A DNA stretch of 64,000 bases from Chitinophagaceae bacterium UBA7600 (GCA_002478885.1 DLKC01000057.1:37313-101312); one strand, 5' to 3'; shown: positions 8,565-16,768, counted from the stretch's first letter. Program-made: numbers and translations. Notes: generated from the letters alone by a model not told the origin.

Positions 8565-9729
8565 CTGCTGATTCTTTCACTTTTTTAACTCTGTTGATAG
8601 CTTCTTCAAATTTTTCGATACTTCCGCAAAGGCTAACGCGGATATAACCGTTACCCGCCGTTCCAAAAATGCCGCCGGGTGTAATGAAAACATTGGCCTT
8701 ATACAGCACTTCATCGCTTAAGACATAACCGTCAGTGTAACCGGAAGGTATTTTGGCCCAAAGGAACATGCCCACCTGATGCTTGGAGTAAGTACAACCA
8801 AGCAGATCGAGCAGTTCGTAAATTTTCGCCCTTCTTACACGGTAAATAGCATTCACGCTGTCGTACCAATCCTTTCCGAGGCCCAATGCCTTTGCAGCGG
8901 CAAGCTGCAGGGGAAGAAACATGCCGCTGTCCATATTACTTTTGAATCGCAAGACTTCGTCAATGCGTTCCCTCGCAGCGCACAAAACGCCCACACGCCA
9001 ACCAGCCATATTTTGCGATTTGCTGAGAGAATTGAGCTCGAGTACAACATCTTTTGCGCCGTCGAGGCTAAGCAAGCTCATCGGATGTTCATTCAGGATA
9101 AAGCTGTAAGGATTATCGTGACAGATTAGAATGCCGTGCTTCTTTGCAAATGCAATCAAAGGCTTGTACATTTCAGGGGTTGCCAGCTGCCCCGTCGGCA
9201 TGTGAGGATAGTTGACCCACATCAACTTGACCTTCGACAAATCCCTTTGCTCCAGTTCAGCGAAGTCTGGAAAATAATTATTGGCTTCTTTAAGATCGTA
9301 ATCCACACACACCCCGCCGGCCAATTTTACTGCACTTCTGTAAGTCGGGTAGCCCGGGTTAGGCACAAGCACCTCATCGCCATCGTTCAGGTACGTCATG
9401 CAGATATGCATAATACCTTCCTTACTACCTATAAGCGGTAATATTTCCGTGTCTGGATTCAATATAACGTTGTACCATGTCTGATACCAATCAGCAAATG
9501 CCTTACGCAAGACAGGAGAGCCTTTATAGCTCTGGTAGGCATGCACATTGGCTTTGGAGCTTTCATCCTGCAATACTTTTATAACATCCGGGTGCGGTGG
9601 AAGGTCGGGGCTGCCAATGCCGAGATTAATAATTTCCTTGCCCTGCTTATTAAGTTCGTCAATCTCCCTTAATTTCTGCGAGAAATAATATTCGCCAATA
9701 CCTTCTAATCTTTTTGACGTTGCTATCAT
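8554..9729 (-). CDS. PLP-dependent class I/II aminotransferase, probably aromatic or aspartate type
   Basis: 391 residues, fold-type I. The PLP lysine lies in SLSKSQNMAGWRVG near residue 235. Other conserved parts are NLGIGSPDLPPHP (N-terminal substrate region), NPGYPTYRSA, the cofactor-contact segment CHDNPYSF, and a late GNGYIRVSLCG arginine for the alpha-carboxylate. Position between prephenate dehydratase and prephenate dehydrogenase, with 4- and 11-nt overlaps, suggests it transaminates phenylpyruvate and 4-hydroxyphenylpyruvate or arogenate. The sequence also resembles LL-diaminopimelate and aspartate aminotransferases, so specificity is inferred from context. Confidence 0.9.
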   Translation of the reverse strand: MIATSKRLEGIGEYYFSQKLREIDELNKQGKEIINLGIGSPDLPPHPDVIKVLQDESSKANVHAYQSYKGSPVLRKAFADWYQTWYNVILNPDTEILPLIGSKEGIMHICMTYLNDGDEVLVPNPGYPTYRSAVKLAGGVCVDYDLKEANNYFPDFAELEQRDLSKVKLMWVNYPHMPTGQLATPEMYKPLIAFAKKHGILICHDNPYSFILNEHPMSLLSLDGAKDVVLELNSLSKSQNMAGWRVGVLCAARERIDEVLRFKSNMDSGMFLPLQLAAAKALGLGKDWYDSVNAIYRVRRAKIYELLDLLGCTYSKHQVGMFLWAKIPSGYTDGYVLSDEVLYKANVFITPGGIFGTAGNGYIRVSLCGSIEKFEEAINRVKKVKESADVQ

Positions 9730-10652
9730 AAACTTTTATGAGAATCTGCTGTTACGAAATCCTGTTTCTTTATTGCTTTATCGCCTCTTTTATAAATGCC
9801 GTACACTTTCACTTCTTCGGTTAAATGCTGCAATACCTTCATCACGTTATTGAACTCGTATAAATTCTCAAACTCCATGTCTGCGTGAAAAGTGTATTGC
9901 CATTCGCTGTCGGGTTTTGGGAAACTCTGCAGTTTACTAAGGTTGATTCCGGCCTCCGCGATTGCCGTTAATACTTTAGCCAGCGCGCCTCTTGAGTGGT
10001 CGGTATGAAAATTAACGGTAGCCTTATTGGCATCGGGGGCAATCCGGGCCTTGTCTTCGGGCTGCAGTATAATAAATCTGGTGTAATTATTCTTCACTGT
10101 TTGAATGGCAGGTGCAATAAGATCAAGCCCGTACAATTCCGCGGCCCTCCTGCTTGCAATCGCAGCCATATGTTTGCTGTGATGCTGGTGAATATACCTT
10201 GCACTGCCGGCAGTATCTTCTGCTTCTACCAGTTTCCAGTCAAAATGATCGAGATAGTGAAGGCATTGCTGCAAAGCCATCGGGTGAGAGTGCACCTCTT
10301 TGATATCTTCCAGCTTCACCCCGGGATTCACCATCAGGTTCTGGTCGATGGCGAGGTATATCTCCCCGATCGTTATCAGTTTGCTTTTACGCAACAGGTT
10401 GTAGTTGGCAAGTATGCTGCCCGCAATGGAATTTTCAATTGCCATTACAGCACCATCACTTTGCGCTTCATCTTCGCCGATCTTCACCACATCTTTAAAC
10501 GTAGCACAGGGAATTACCTGCACCTGCTCTCCAAAATATTTCCTTGCGGCTTCTTCATGAAAACTACCTTCATAACCCTGGATGGAAACCCTCATGGGTG
10601 TGGAAGATATCAGGTGTTCGTGGGCACCGTTTGGCTGGTTTGTGTAACTCAT
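9726..10652 (-). CDS. pheA: Prephenate dehydratase with ACT domain
   Basis: 308 residues. It dehydrates and decarboxylates prephenate to phenylpyruvate. The catalytic domain starts at MRVSIQGYEGSFHEEAA (residue 20) and includes AIENSIAGSI and the dehydratase signature NNYTRFIIL. The C-terminal ACT domain begins near RGALAKVLTAIAEAGINLSK. Where many homologues carry the phenylalanine-binding ESRP motif this one reads QSFPKP, so allosteric inhibition may differ. The annotated ATG is chosen because it lies just after the attenuator. An internal ATG at residue 20 is possible. It overlaps the aminotransferase start by 4 nt. Confidence 0.94.
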   Translation of the reverse strand: MSYTNQPNGAHEHLISSTPMRVSIQGYEGSFHEEAARKYFGEQVQVIPCATFKDVVKIGEDEAQSDGAVMAIENSIAGSILANYNLLRKSKLITIGEIYLAIDQNLMVNPGVKLEDIKEVHSHPMALQQCLHYLDHFDWKLVEAEDTAGSARYIHQHHSKHMAAIASRRAAELYGLDLIAPAIQTVKNNYTRFIILQPEDKARIAPDANKATVNFHTDHSRGALAKVLTAIAEAGINLSKLQSFPKPDSEWQYTFHADMEFENLYEFNNVMKVLQHLTEEVKVYGIYKRGDKAIKKQDFVTADSHKSL

Positions 10653-10689
10653 GATATTTTTTTTTCCTGTTAAGCCGCAAGGTTTGGGT

Positions 10690-10718
10690 AAAAAAAATCC
10701 CGGCTTTTAACCGGGATT
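10690..10718 (-). terminator. Intrinsic terminator (attenuator) before pheA
   Basis: On the minus strand an 8-bp stem AATCCCGG / CCGGGATT with a 7-nt loop is followed by a run of eight T. It lies between the aromatic leader peptide and the pheA start (10652), so it would stop transcription before the structural genes. Positions 10712-10720 can instead pair with 10758-10766, which excludes the terminator hairpin. Confidence 0.88.
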
Positions 10719-10741
10719 GTATGCTCATTTTATTTTGTCTG

Positions 10742-10822
10742 TTATAACCTGGCAAATACAACCCCGTTCGCTTTCGCAAAAAAGAAATAATAAAAATAGT
10801 TGTATGTACTGTTCTTTGCCAT
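10742..10822 (-). CDS. Aromatic (Phe/Tyr) leader peptide of the pheA operon
   Basis: 26 codons starting at the ATG at 10822. The central residues are Y-N-Y-F-Y-Y-F-F-F (codons 7-15), so eight of nine are aromatic, with another Phe at codon 23. The stop codon is 24 nt before the terminator stem. The segment encoding N-G-V-V (10758-10766) is complementary over 9 bp, with one G-U pair, to the 5' arm of the terminator. This matches the logic of E. coli pheL and trpL: stalling at Phe/Tyr codons frees the antiterminator, while translation to the stop masks it. It is not homologous in sequence to pheL. Confidence 0.85.
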   Translation of the reverse strand: MAKNSTYNYFYYFFFAKANGVVFARL

Positions 10823-10827
10823 CGCTC

Positions 10828-10858
10828 CAAAATTAAACGGAATATGATCTGTACCAAA
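10828..10858 (-). promoter_or_regulatory. Promoter of the pheA leader/operon
   Basis: On the minus strand TTTG (10858-10855), a 19-nt spacer, then TAATTTTG (10835-10828), a full match to TTTG/TAnnTTTG. The leader ATG begins only 5 nt after the -7 box, so the leader mRNA probably starts at or next to the start codon. Confidence 0.75.
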
Positions 10859-10924
10859 CTTTTTTTTGAGAAAATAAACGAGTGTTTGTTTATTCACTGT
10901 TACTGTTAAACAAGCATTTTTTGA

Positions 10925-10973
10925 ACCCGGCTTCGAGGTATGCATCGGGCCTTACTTGCGTCGCACACTTCAA
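10925..10973 (-). repeat. Dispersed intergenic element, subfamily A (reverse)
   Basis: CCCGGCTTC, then GCATCGGGCC, then TTGCGTCGCACACTT (core 10957-10965). It pairs outward with 11605-11651 around the CAP protein gene. Confidence 0.8.
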
Positions 10974-11003
10974 CCCTTTGTACATAACTGAACAAAACAA
11001 CAA

Positions 11004-11513
11004 TCATTGCCTGTAAAATATCTGCGTAAAATAAATACGCCCGTCTGATGCTTTAGCCAATCCAATCCCAGTGTAAGTGAAATTACCTTCGATGTTTTCC
11101 CTGTGTCCTTTGCTGTTTAACCAACCTTCCACAACTTCCTTCGCCGACATTTGGCCGGAAGCAACATTTTCACCACTCTCACTCAAACGCCCGGCTGTGC
11201 TCATAATAGCGTTCATACGATCATCAAAGCCATCATGGCCGAAAGCCGAGGCGCCATTGGCCATATCAACACTGTGAAGCGTAGCCTGTTTGGTGGCTGC
11301 ATCGCTCGTTACAAGTTTTGACAACCCAAGGGCGGTGCGATGCTCATTGATAAGTACTAATATATCCGCCGCCATTTTACCAAGGCTTGCTTCCGCGTTG
11401 TTATTGTAAACAGCAGTTCGAGCGCTGCCGCCCGTCTGGGCAATGGTAACGGATGGAAATAACATCAAAACGAGAGCGAAATACATTACGGCTATAAGGG
11501 CCATTTTTTTCAT
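11004..11513 (-). CDS. Secreted CAP-domain (SCP/PR-1-like) protein
   Basis: 169 residues. A signal peptide ends near VTIAQ (residue 26). The CAP fold follows: ILVLINEHRTALGL, a conserved HSVDMA, FGHDGFDDRM, GENVASG, and GWLNSKGHRENIEGNF with the characteristic second His, then YFTQIFYRQ at the C-terminus. Bacterial CAP proteins are extracytoplasmic. Their function is mostly unproven, with proposals ranging from lipid binding to peptidase activity. It stands alone between two repeat elements and is not in an obvious operon. Confidence 0.88.
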   Translation of the reverse strand: MKKMALIAVMYFALVLMLFPSVTIAQTGGSARTAVYNNNAEASLGKMAADILVLINEHRTALGLSKLVTSDAATKQATLHSVDMANGASAFGHDGFDDRMNAIMSTAGRLSESGENVASGQMSAKEVVEGWLNSKGHRENIEGNFTYTGIGLAKASDGRIYFTQIFYRQ

Positions 11514-11604
11514 GAACGTAGTTTATGTTCTGAAATAAACGCAGGTATCGTTCAGGTATTTTGTAACAAAATGTAAAACTTGTATGCTGCATGGCGATAA
11601 AGAC

Positions 11605-11651
11605 GCACAAGTGAGTGACACAACGAAGACGCCATGAAATGCAAAAGCCCG
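11605..11651 (+). repeat. Dispersed intergenic element, subfamily B (forward)
   Basis: GCACAAGTG with B core AGTGACACA (11614-11622), then ACGCCATG and a terminal GCCCG. It ends 14 nt from the fbp stop codon on the minus strand. Confidence 0.75.
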
Positions 11652-11664
11652 TTTCAAAAGTATT

Positions 11665-12672
11665 TTATTTGCTAAAGCTTTCAAGTTCTTCGATCATTTC
11701 AGAGCTGCCGATAAACAATGGTGTGCGTTGATGCAACTCAGTCGGTTGCAGATCAAGAATGCGGTCTTTGCCATTCGTGGCCTTACCGCCGGCCACTTCA
11801 ATGATAAAGGCGAAAGGATTACACTCGTATTGCAGCCTCAGCTTGCCATTGCGGTTGTCGGCAGTAGTGGGATACATAAAGATGCCTCCCTTGATCAGGT
11901 TGCGGTGAAGGTCTGCCACCATGCTGCCAAAATAACGCTGTGAATAGGGGCCGCCATTCTCCTTTGTCTTCTTCTGGCATTCAGTGATGTATTGTTTTAC
12001 AAAATCATCGTACTGGAAAAAGTTGCCGTGATTAACAGAATATATCTTTCCGGTTGCAGGGCACTTCATATCTGGGTGACTTAAACAAAACTCGCCGATA
12101 GAGGGGTCTAATGTAAAACCGTTTACACCGCGCCGTGTTGCATAAACCAACATTGTTGATGAGCCGTAGATAACATAACCTGCCGCAACCTGGTTAATAC
12201 CGGGCTGAAGAAAATCTTCTTTGCTACAAGGCTTGCCAATCTCGCTCTTCCTTTTATAAACGCCGAAAATTGTGCCGATGGAGATGTTCACGTCGATATT
12301 GTTACTGCCATCGACCGGGTCAAACATCACTACATACTTGCTGTTATTACTGATCTCATCGTTAAAGATCACTACATCGTCCATTTCTTCACTGGCACAG
12401 CCGGCGCAACTGATACCATGCTTTAAAACACCCATAAACTGGCGGTTGGCAAACACATCAAGCTTCTTTACATCTTCTCCCTGTATATTGGTTTCACCGG
12501 CGTCGCCGAGTATATCTACAAGACCTGCTTTGTTTACTTCCACATTTACCCTTTTAGCGGCAAGGCCGATATCGCGGAGCAACGAACTGAGCTCGCCGGT
12601 GGCGTTGGGTATGTTACGGTATTGTTGAATGGTAAACTCGTCGAGGGTCTGAACTTTACGGCTAATATTCAT
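11665..12672 (-). CDS. fbp: Class 1 fructose-1,6-bisphosphatase
   Basis: 335 residues. Hydrolyses fructose-1,6-bisphosphate to fructose-6-phosphate in gluconeogenesis. The metal-binding signature is FDPVDGSNNID near residue 120. Further conserved parts are an early GETNIQGEDVKKLD, YSVNHGNF, the NGGPYSQRYFGSMVADLHR region and GGIFMYPTT (sugar-phosphate binding), and KLRLQYECNPFAFIIEVAGG. Divergent from the aspartate kinase gene, with a separate -7 box for each. Confidence 0.96.
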   Translation of the reverse strand: MNISRKVQTLDEFTIQQYRNIPNATGELSSLLRDIGLAAKRVNVEVNKAGLVDILGDAGETNIQGEDVKKLDVFANRQFMGVLKHGISCAGCASEEMDDVVIFNDEISNNSKYVVMFDPVDGSNNIDVNISIGTIFGVYKRKSEIGKPCSKEDFLQPGINQVAAGYVIYGSSTMLVYATRRGVNGFTLDPSIGEFCLSHPDMKCPATGKIYSVNHGNFFQYDDFVKQYITECQKKTKENGGPYSQRYFGSMVADLHRNLIKGGIFMYPTTADNRNGKLRLQYECNPFAFIIEVAGGKATNGKDRILDLQPTELHQRTPLFIGSSEMIEELESFSK

Positions 12673-12689
12673 AGTGCAATTGTTTGAAG

Positions 12690-12697
12690 CAAATGTA
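12690..12697 (-). promoter_or_regulatory. Candidate -7 box (TACATTTG) for fbp
   Basis: A perfect TAnnTTTG on the minus strand with 17 nt between the box and the fbp ATG. No TTTG at standard -33 spacing. Confidence 0.55.
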
Positions 12698-12730
12698 GAT
12701 TTATCAAAACAGAGCGAATTTCATTCCCCC

Positions 12731-12738
12731 TATCTTTG
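12731..12738 (+). promoter_or_regulatory. Candidate -7 box (TATCTTTG) for the aspartate kinase gene
   Basis: A perfect TAnnTTTG on the plus strand, 44 nt before the ATG at 12783. Divergent from the fbp box 34 nt away. Confidence 0.55.
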
Positions 12739-12782
12739 TTCAACAGCTAACACTGTTTATTAAAAGCTATCAAACAATTGCT

Positions 12783-14060
12783 ATGAAAGTTTTCAAATTT
12801 GGCGGTGCAAGTGTTAACAGTATAGAAAGGATTCAAAATCTCGCAGGCATTATAAAGTTGTACGAAGGCGATAATTTAATGATCATCATTTCTGCGATGG
12901 GCAAAACCACCAATGCGCTTGAAAAAGTGGTGGAAGCATTCTTTGCAGAACGGCAGCAGGATGCGCTGCAACTTTTCGAAGGCATCAAAAAACAACACCT
13001 TACTACTGCAAAATATCTATTGGTTACCCACTTTAATAGCTGTATTGAACAGCTAAGCGGTTTTTTTACCGAAGTAGAATGGCTGCTGCACGATAAACCT
13101 GTACGTGCTTACGATTATTACTACGACCAGGTGGTTTGCATTGGCGAATTGCTGAGCACCTGCATACTCAGTCATTACCTGAATGAAATTGGCATTGCCA
13201 ACAAATGGGTCGATGTGCGTGACATCATTCGCACCGACGATAATTTCCGCGATGCTAATATTGACTGGGACTACAGTGCTAAAAAAGTGCTGCAGTTAAA
13301 AGAGGCCTGCTTCAACGAAAAAAGTGCCCCCGGCGGCATTTGCATTACCCAGGGTTTTATCGGCTCAACAGATGAAAACGAAAGCACCACGCTCGGGCGG
13401 GAAGGAAGCGATTATACAGCCGCAATTTTCGCCAACTTACTGGATGCCGAAAGCCAGACCATCTGGAAAGATGTGGAAGCAGTAATGAGCGCCGATCCCA
13501 AACAATTTCCAGACGCACAGGTAATACACGAGCTTAGTTTCGATGAAGTGATCGAAATGGCCTACTACGGTGCACAAGTAATACATCCCAAAACAATTAA
13601 ACCGTTGCAGAACAAAGGCATTCCCTTACAGGTAAAATGTTTCCTCGACCCATCACTGCCGGGCACCGTTATCTACAAGAAAAAAATAAAGCATTTACCT
13701 CCCATCGTTATCATCAAAGAAAACCAGGCATTGATGCATTTGCACAGCCAGGATTTTTCTTTCGTTGGCGAAAAACCAATGAGCCGCTTGTACGAGCTCT
13801 TCGCACACATAAAAATAAGGCCCAACCTTTTACAATCAGGTGCAATCAGCCTGCAAGTATGCCTCGATGACAAACCCGAAAAAATTGACCAGCTTGCCGC
13901 GGAAGCAAGCAGCATATTCGATGTACAGGTAGAGAAAGGGCTAAGCCTTCTTACGATACGGCACTTCAACGAGCCATTGCTCAATAAAATGACCGAAGGC
14001 AAAACCATTGTATTAAAACAACAGGACAGGGAAACAGTGCAGGTATTGTATGCCTCATAG
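12783..14060 (+). CDS. Aspartate kinase
   Basis: 425 residues, monofunctional. It phosphorylates L-aspartate, opening the Lys/Thr/Met pathway. Residues 4-9 are the KFGGAS nucleotide-binding start. TLGREGSDYTAAIFA near 200 and IWKDVEAVMSADP near 228 are the substrate and ATP regions. The C-terminal 120 residues are a degenerate ACT-like regulatory section. No homoserine dehydrogenase is fused. It is convergent with the chitinase gene, with a facing pair of repeat elements between them. Confidence 0.92.
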   Translation: MKVFKFGGASVNSIERIQNLAGIIKLYEGDNLMIIISAMGKTTNALEKVVEAFFAERQQDALQLFEGIKKQHLTTAKYLLVTHFNSCIEQLSGFFTEVEWLLHDKPVRAYDYYYDQVVCIGELLSTCILSHYLNEIGIANKWVDVRDIIRTDDNFRDANIDWDYSAKKVLQLKEACFNEKSAPGGICITQGFIGSTDENESTTLGREGSDYTAAIFANLLDAESQTIWKDVEAVMSADPKQFPDAQVIHELSFDEVIEMAYYGAQVIHPKTIKPLQNKGIPLQVKCFLDPSLPGTVIYKKKIKHLPPIVIIKENQALMHLHSQDFSFVGEKPMSRLYELFAHIKIRPNLLQSGAISLQVCLDDKPEKIDQLAAEASSIFDVQVEKGLSLLTIRHFNEPLLNKMTEGKTIVLKQQDRETVQVLYAS

Positions 14061-14103
14061 CCAAAACCTCTCTCCTGATAAAAATATGCGTAGGGTCATT
14101 AAC

Positions 14104-14151
14104 CGGTCATTTGTTTTTTGTGGCATCGGCCCTTGCGTCGCACTCTTGTAC
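14104..14151 (-). repeat. Dispersed intergenic element, subfamily A (reverse)
   Basis: GTGGCATCGGCCC, then TTGCGTCGCACTCTTGTAC (core 14134-14142), about 44 nt after the aspartate kinase stop. Forms a close inverted pair with 14278-14324; the two can base-pair over roughly 25 nt. Confidence 0.85.
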
Positions 14152-14277
14152 TTTCAGTTTTTATGGCAGCAAAAAAATCACTGTGGAGCAATTGAATGTG
14201 GCGGCGATCGGGCGAATCCGCGATCCTTGATAATTTTTGTGGCAGTTCAGGAAGATGCCCGACGTTATACCGTTGAA

Positions 14278-14324
14278 CGTAGTGCGACGCAACAGCCGAT
14301 GCCACGAAGCGCTGATGCCAGCGT
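14278..14324 (+). repeat. Dispersed intergenic element, subfamily A (forward)
   Basis: Core TGCGACGCA (14283-14291) followed by ACAGCCGATGCCACGAA. It is the inverted partner of 14104-14151 and ends 12 nt from the chitinase stop codon. Confidence 0.85.
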
Positions 14325-14335
14325 CAAAAAATTCG

Positions 14336-15472
14336 CTACCTGGCCGAAACGTATCCAAATTCATTTGCAATCACTTTTAGGAGGTATTCCTTTTTGTCGC
14401 TCGAATATTCCCAGAACATAGCTCCGCCGAGATGGTGATCTTTTACATAATTGCATTTCATCTTTACAGAAGTTTCATCATCGTAAGAAATGAAAATCTT
14501 TTTGTCGGCATTGAAAAGATATGGCGCCTGTGCAGCCTCATCCCAGTAACGCACAAAACCACTTTTGCTTTCAAGACTGTCTTTGATACGCGTAAAGCCG
14601 CCACCCCTTGCAGGCCCAACTGCTTTGGCATAAAGCCCGTTGTTATCAGAGGTTGCCATTTGCCAGCCTTTGCCATAAAAGGCCATGCCGATAACGATCT
14701 TTTGCGAAGGCACGCCCGCAGCCAGGAAAGCTTTGATTGATTTGTCGGCAGAGTACCGCGACGTATCGTTACCGGAACCAAACAGGTTTGTATGGTGACC
14801 GGAGATACTATCGCTGCCGTCGGCATAATCGTAACTCATAACATTGATATAATCACAATACTGCGCAACCTTATCCATTTCAGTGTGGGCGATATAATCA
14901 TAAGACCCACCCACCGCCGTCGTTACAAAATAAGTTTGATGCGTACGCTTTGCAAGTTCATCGAGACCAGAACGCAGTTCTTTAAAAAGTAGAGTGTAGT
15001 GGCCTTTATCTTCGGGCCGGTACACATTGCTGTCGCCCTGCATACCCGGGTACTCCCAATCGATATCGATGCCATCGAGCTTATATGCTGCAACAATATT
15101 AACCGCACTTTCAGCAAAGTTTTTTCTTGATGTGTCAGTTAGTGTCGCGTCTGAAAAGTTTTTGCTCCACGTCCACCCGCCAATAGAGATAAGGATTTTG
15201 ATTGCCGGGTTTCTTTGTTTCAACTCAACCAGTTTACGCAGGTTAATTGTATCTGTTGCTTCGTTGTGCAACCAGGCACGGTTGTCTTTTATATCGACAA
15301 AGGCATAGTTGATATGTGATAGCCTTACTGCATCCACCGATTCAACATCAGCGATGCCGCGATAACCGCCGACATAGCCGATGATTACGGGCTTTGCATG
15401 GGAAGTGTTTTGGTGCGTTACAGAACAGGCAGCCATAAAAAACGGTAGCGGGAATAAAATATATTTTCTCAT
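14336..15472 (-). CDS. GH18 family chitinase-like lipoprotein
   Basis: 378 residues from the ATG at 15472. The signal MRKYILFPLPFFMAAC ends in a lipobox cysteine, so the protein is probably membrane-anchored. The GH18 catalytic motif DGIDIDWEYPG lies near residue 140, with the Glu as acid/base. ILISIGGWTWSKNF is the second conserved GH18 strand, and YINVMSYDYADG and GMAFYGKGW are the later barrel strands. The predicted substrate is chitin or a related beta-1,4-GlcNAc polymer. The upstream ATG at 15499 would put nine residues before the signal and is unlikely. Divergent from the HGSNAT-like gene. Confidence 0.92.
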   Translation of the reverse strand: MRKYILFPLPFFMAACSVTHQNTSHAKPVIIGYVGGYRGIADVESVDAVRLSHINYAFVDIKDNRAWLHNEATDTINLRKLVELKQRNPAIKILISIGGWTWSKNFSDATLTDTSRKNFAESAVNIVAAYKLDGIDIDWEYPGMQGDSNVYRPEDKGHYTLLFKELRSGLDELAKRTHQTYFVTTAVGGSYDYIAHTEMDKVAQYCDYINVMSYDYADGSDSISGHHTNLFGSGNDTSRYSADKSIKAFLAAGVPSQKIVIGMAFYGKGWQMATSDNNGLYAKAVGPARGGGFTRIKDSLESKSGFVRYWDEAAQAPYLFNADKKIFISYDDETSVKMKCNYVKDHHLGGAMFWEYSSDKKEYLLKVIANEFGYVSAR

Positions 15473-15574
15473 TGCGGTGATTGTATCTTTTAAGTACATA
15501 ATCAGGAAAGCAATTTAGCATTAAACAAATTGTTTTACATTCACTTTTACATAGACGAACCAAACTTCCTGACG

Positions 15575-16768
15575 ATGCAACTGAATAAATTAAGCACGCA
15601 AAGAATTCTTTCCATCGATGCGTTGCGTGGCATCACTATTCTCGTAATGATCTTTGTAAATGAACTTGCCGGCATGCGCGACATTCCTCAATGGATGAGG
15701 CACATGCCCGCCGATGTTGACGCCATGAGCTTTGTAGACGTAGTGTTCCCTGGTTTTCTTTTTATTGTAGGCATGTCTATACCATTTGCATTGAACAACC
15801 GCATTGCCAAAGGTGACAGTTTTATGCAATTACAGCAGCATATTTTGTTTCGCTCGCTTGGCTTGCTGGTGCTTGGCTTTTTCATGGTAAATGCAGAAGA
15901 GGGCATTGACGCGGCAGCAACCGGTATATCTCTGAATGTATGGTCGCTGTTATTCTTCGCCGCCGTAATCATGATATGGAAAGTGTATAAGACCAATAAC
16001 AAGACGCTTGTTTATATATTAAAGGCTGCAGGCTTTGTGATCTTGTTTGTGTTGGCCTTTATTTTTCGTAACGAAAAAGGAGAGCCGGTTTCACCACATT
16101 GGTGGGGTATACTCGGGCTCATCGGATGGGCCTACCTTTACTCCTGCATTATTTACCAGTTATGCAGGGGTAATGTTCCGGTGCTCATTTTCTTTATTGC
16201 TTTTTGCACTGCATGGTATGCAGCAGGTCATGCCGGGTTTGTAAAAGATAGCGCATCGCTGCAATGGATCGCAACACAAAGCGGCAATGCGGCACACACT
16301 TCAGTTGCTTTATGTGGCATGGTAGTTTCTCTTTTGTTTTTTGATGAGAAAAAAGCAACGGTCATTTCCCGGAGATATTTGCAGGTAATAATTTTTATTG
16401 CAGCATTGTTTATCGCCGGCTACTTCCTCAGGCCATTTTTTCATATCTCCAAAATATACGCAACCCCCACCTGGTGTTTGTGGAGTGCTGGTTTTTGCAG
16501 CATCATCTTTTGTTCTTTATACTGGCTTATCGATATAAAAAAGATGCAGGGCTGGACGAACTTCTTCAAGCCGGCTGCATCCAATCCTTTACTAACCTAT
16601 ATTATCCCTGATATCATTTACTACCTCACCGCTTTACTCTCCATTTCTTTATGGCCGGAGAGTTTAAGCTATGGCATACCAGGCATATGCTTCTCTTTGT
16701 TTTTTGCTGTAGCCGTTATGGGCGTGGTGATATTGCTGAATAAGATGCACCTGAGATTGCAGTTGTAA
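15575..16768 (+). CDS. HGSNAT-like/DUF5009 multi-pass membrane acyltransferase
   Basis: 397 residues from the ATG at 15575. The N-terminal RILSIDALRGITILVMIFVNELAG is the hallmark of the DUF5009/heparan-alpha-glucosaminide N-acetyltransferase-like family, and FVDVVFPGFLFIVGMSIPFAL follows. About ten hydrophobic segments span the rest. Eukaryotic HGSNAT acetylates terminal glucosamine across the lysosomal membrane. Bacterial relatives often sit beside amino-sugar hydrolases, as here next to a GH18 enzyme. The reaction in this organism is inferred. An upstream in-frame ATG at 15530 has no support. Confidence 0.85.
   Translation: MQLNKLSTQRILSIDALRGITILVMIFVNELAGMRDIPQWMRHMPADVDAMSFVDVVFPGFLFIVGMSIPFALNNRIAKGDSFMQLQQHILFRSLGLLVLGFFMVNAEEGIDAAATGISLNVWSLLFFAAVIMIWKVYKTNNKTLVYILKAAGFVILFVLAFIFRNEKGEPVSPHWWGILGLIGWAYLYSCIIYQLCRGNVPVLIFFIAFCTAWYAAGHAGFVKDSASLQWIATQSGNAAHTSVALCGMVVSLLFFDEKKATVISRRYLQVIIFIAALFIAGYFLRPFFHISKIYATPTWCLWSAGFCSIIFCSLYWLIDIKKMQGWTNFFKPAASNPLLTYIIPDIIYYLTALLSISLWPESLSYGIPGICFSLFFAVAVMGVVILLNKMHLRLQL

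Noticed and set aside
10690..10860. T-box or other riboswitch upstream of pheA
   Set aside because: No T-box sequence or specifier stem is seen. The aromatic-rich mini-ORF plus exclusive pairings explains the leader fully.
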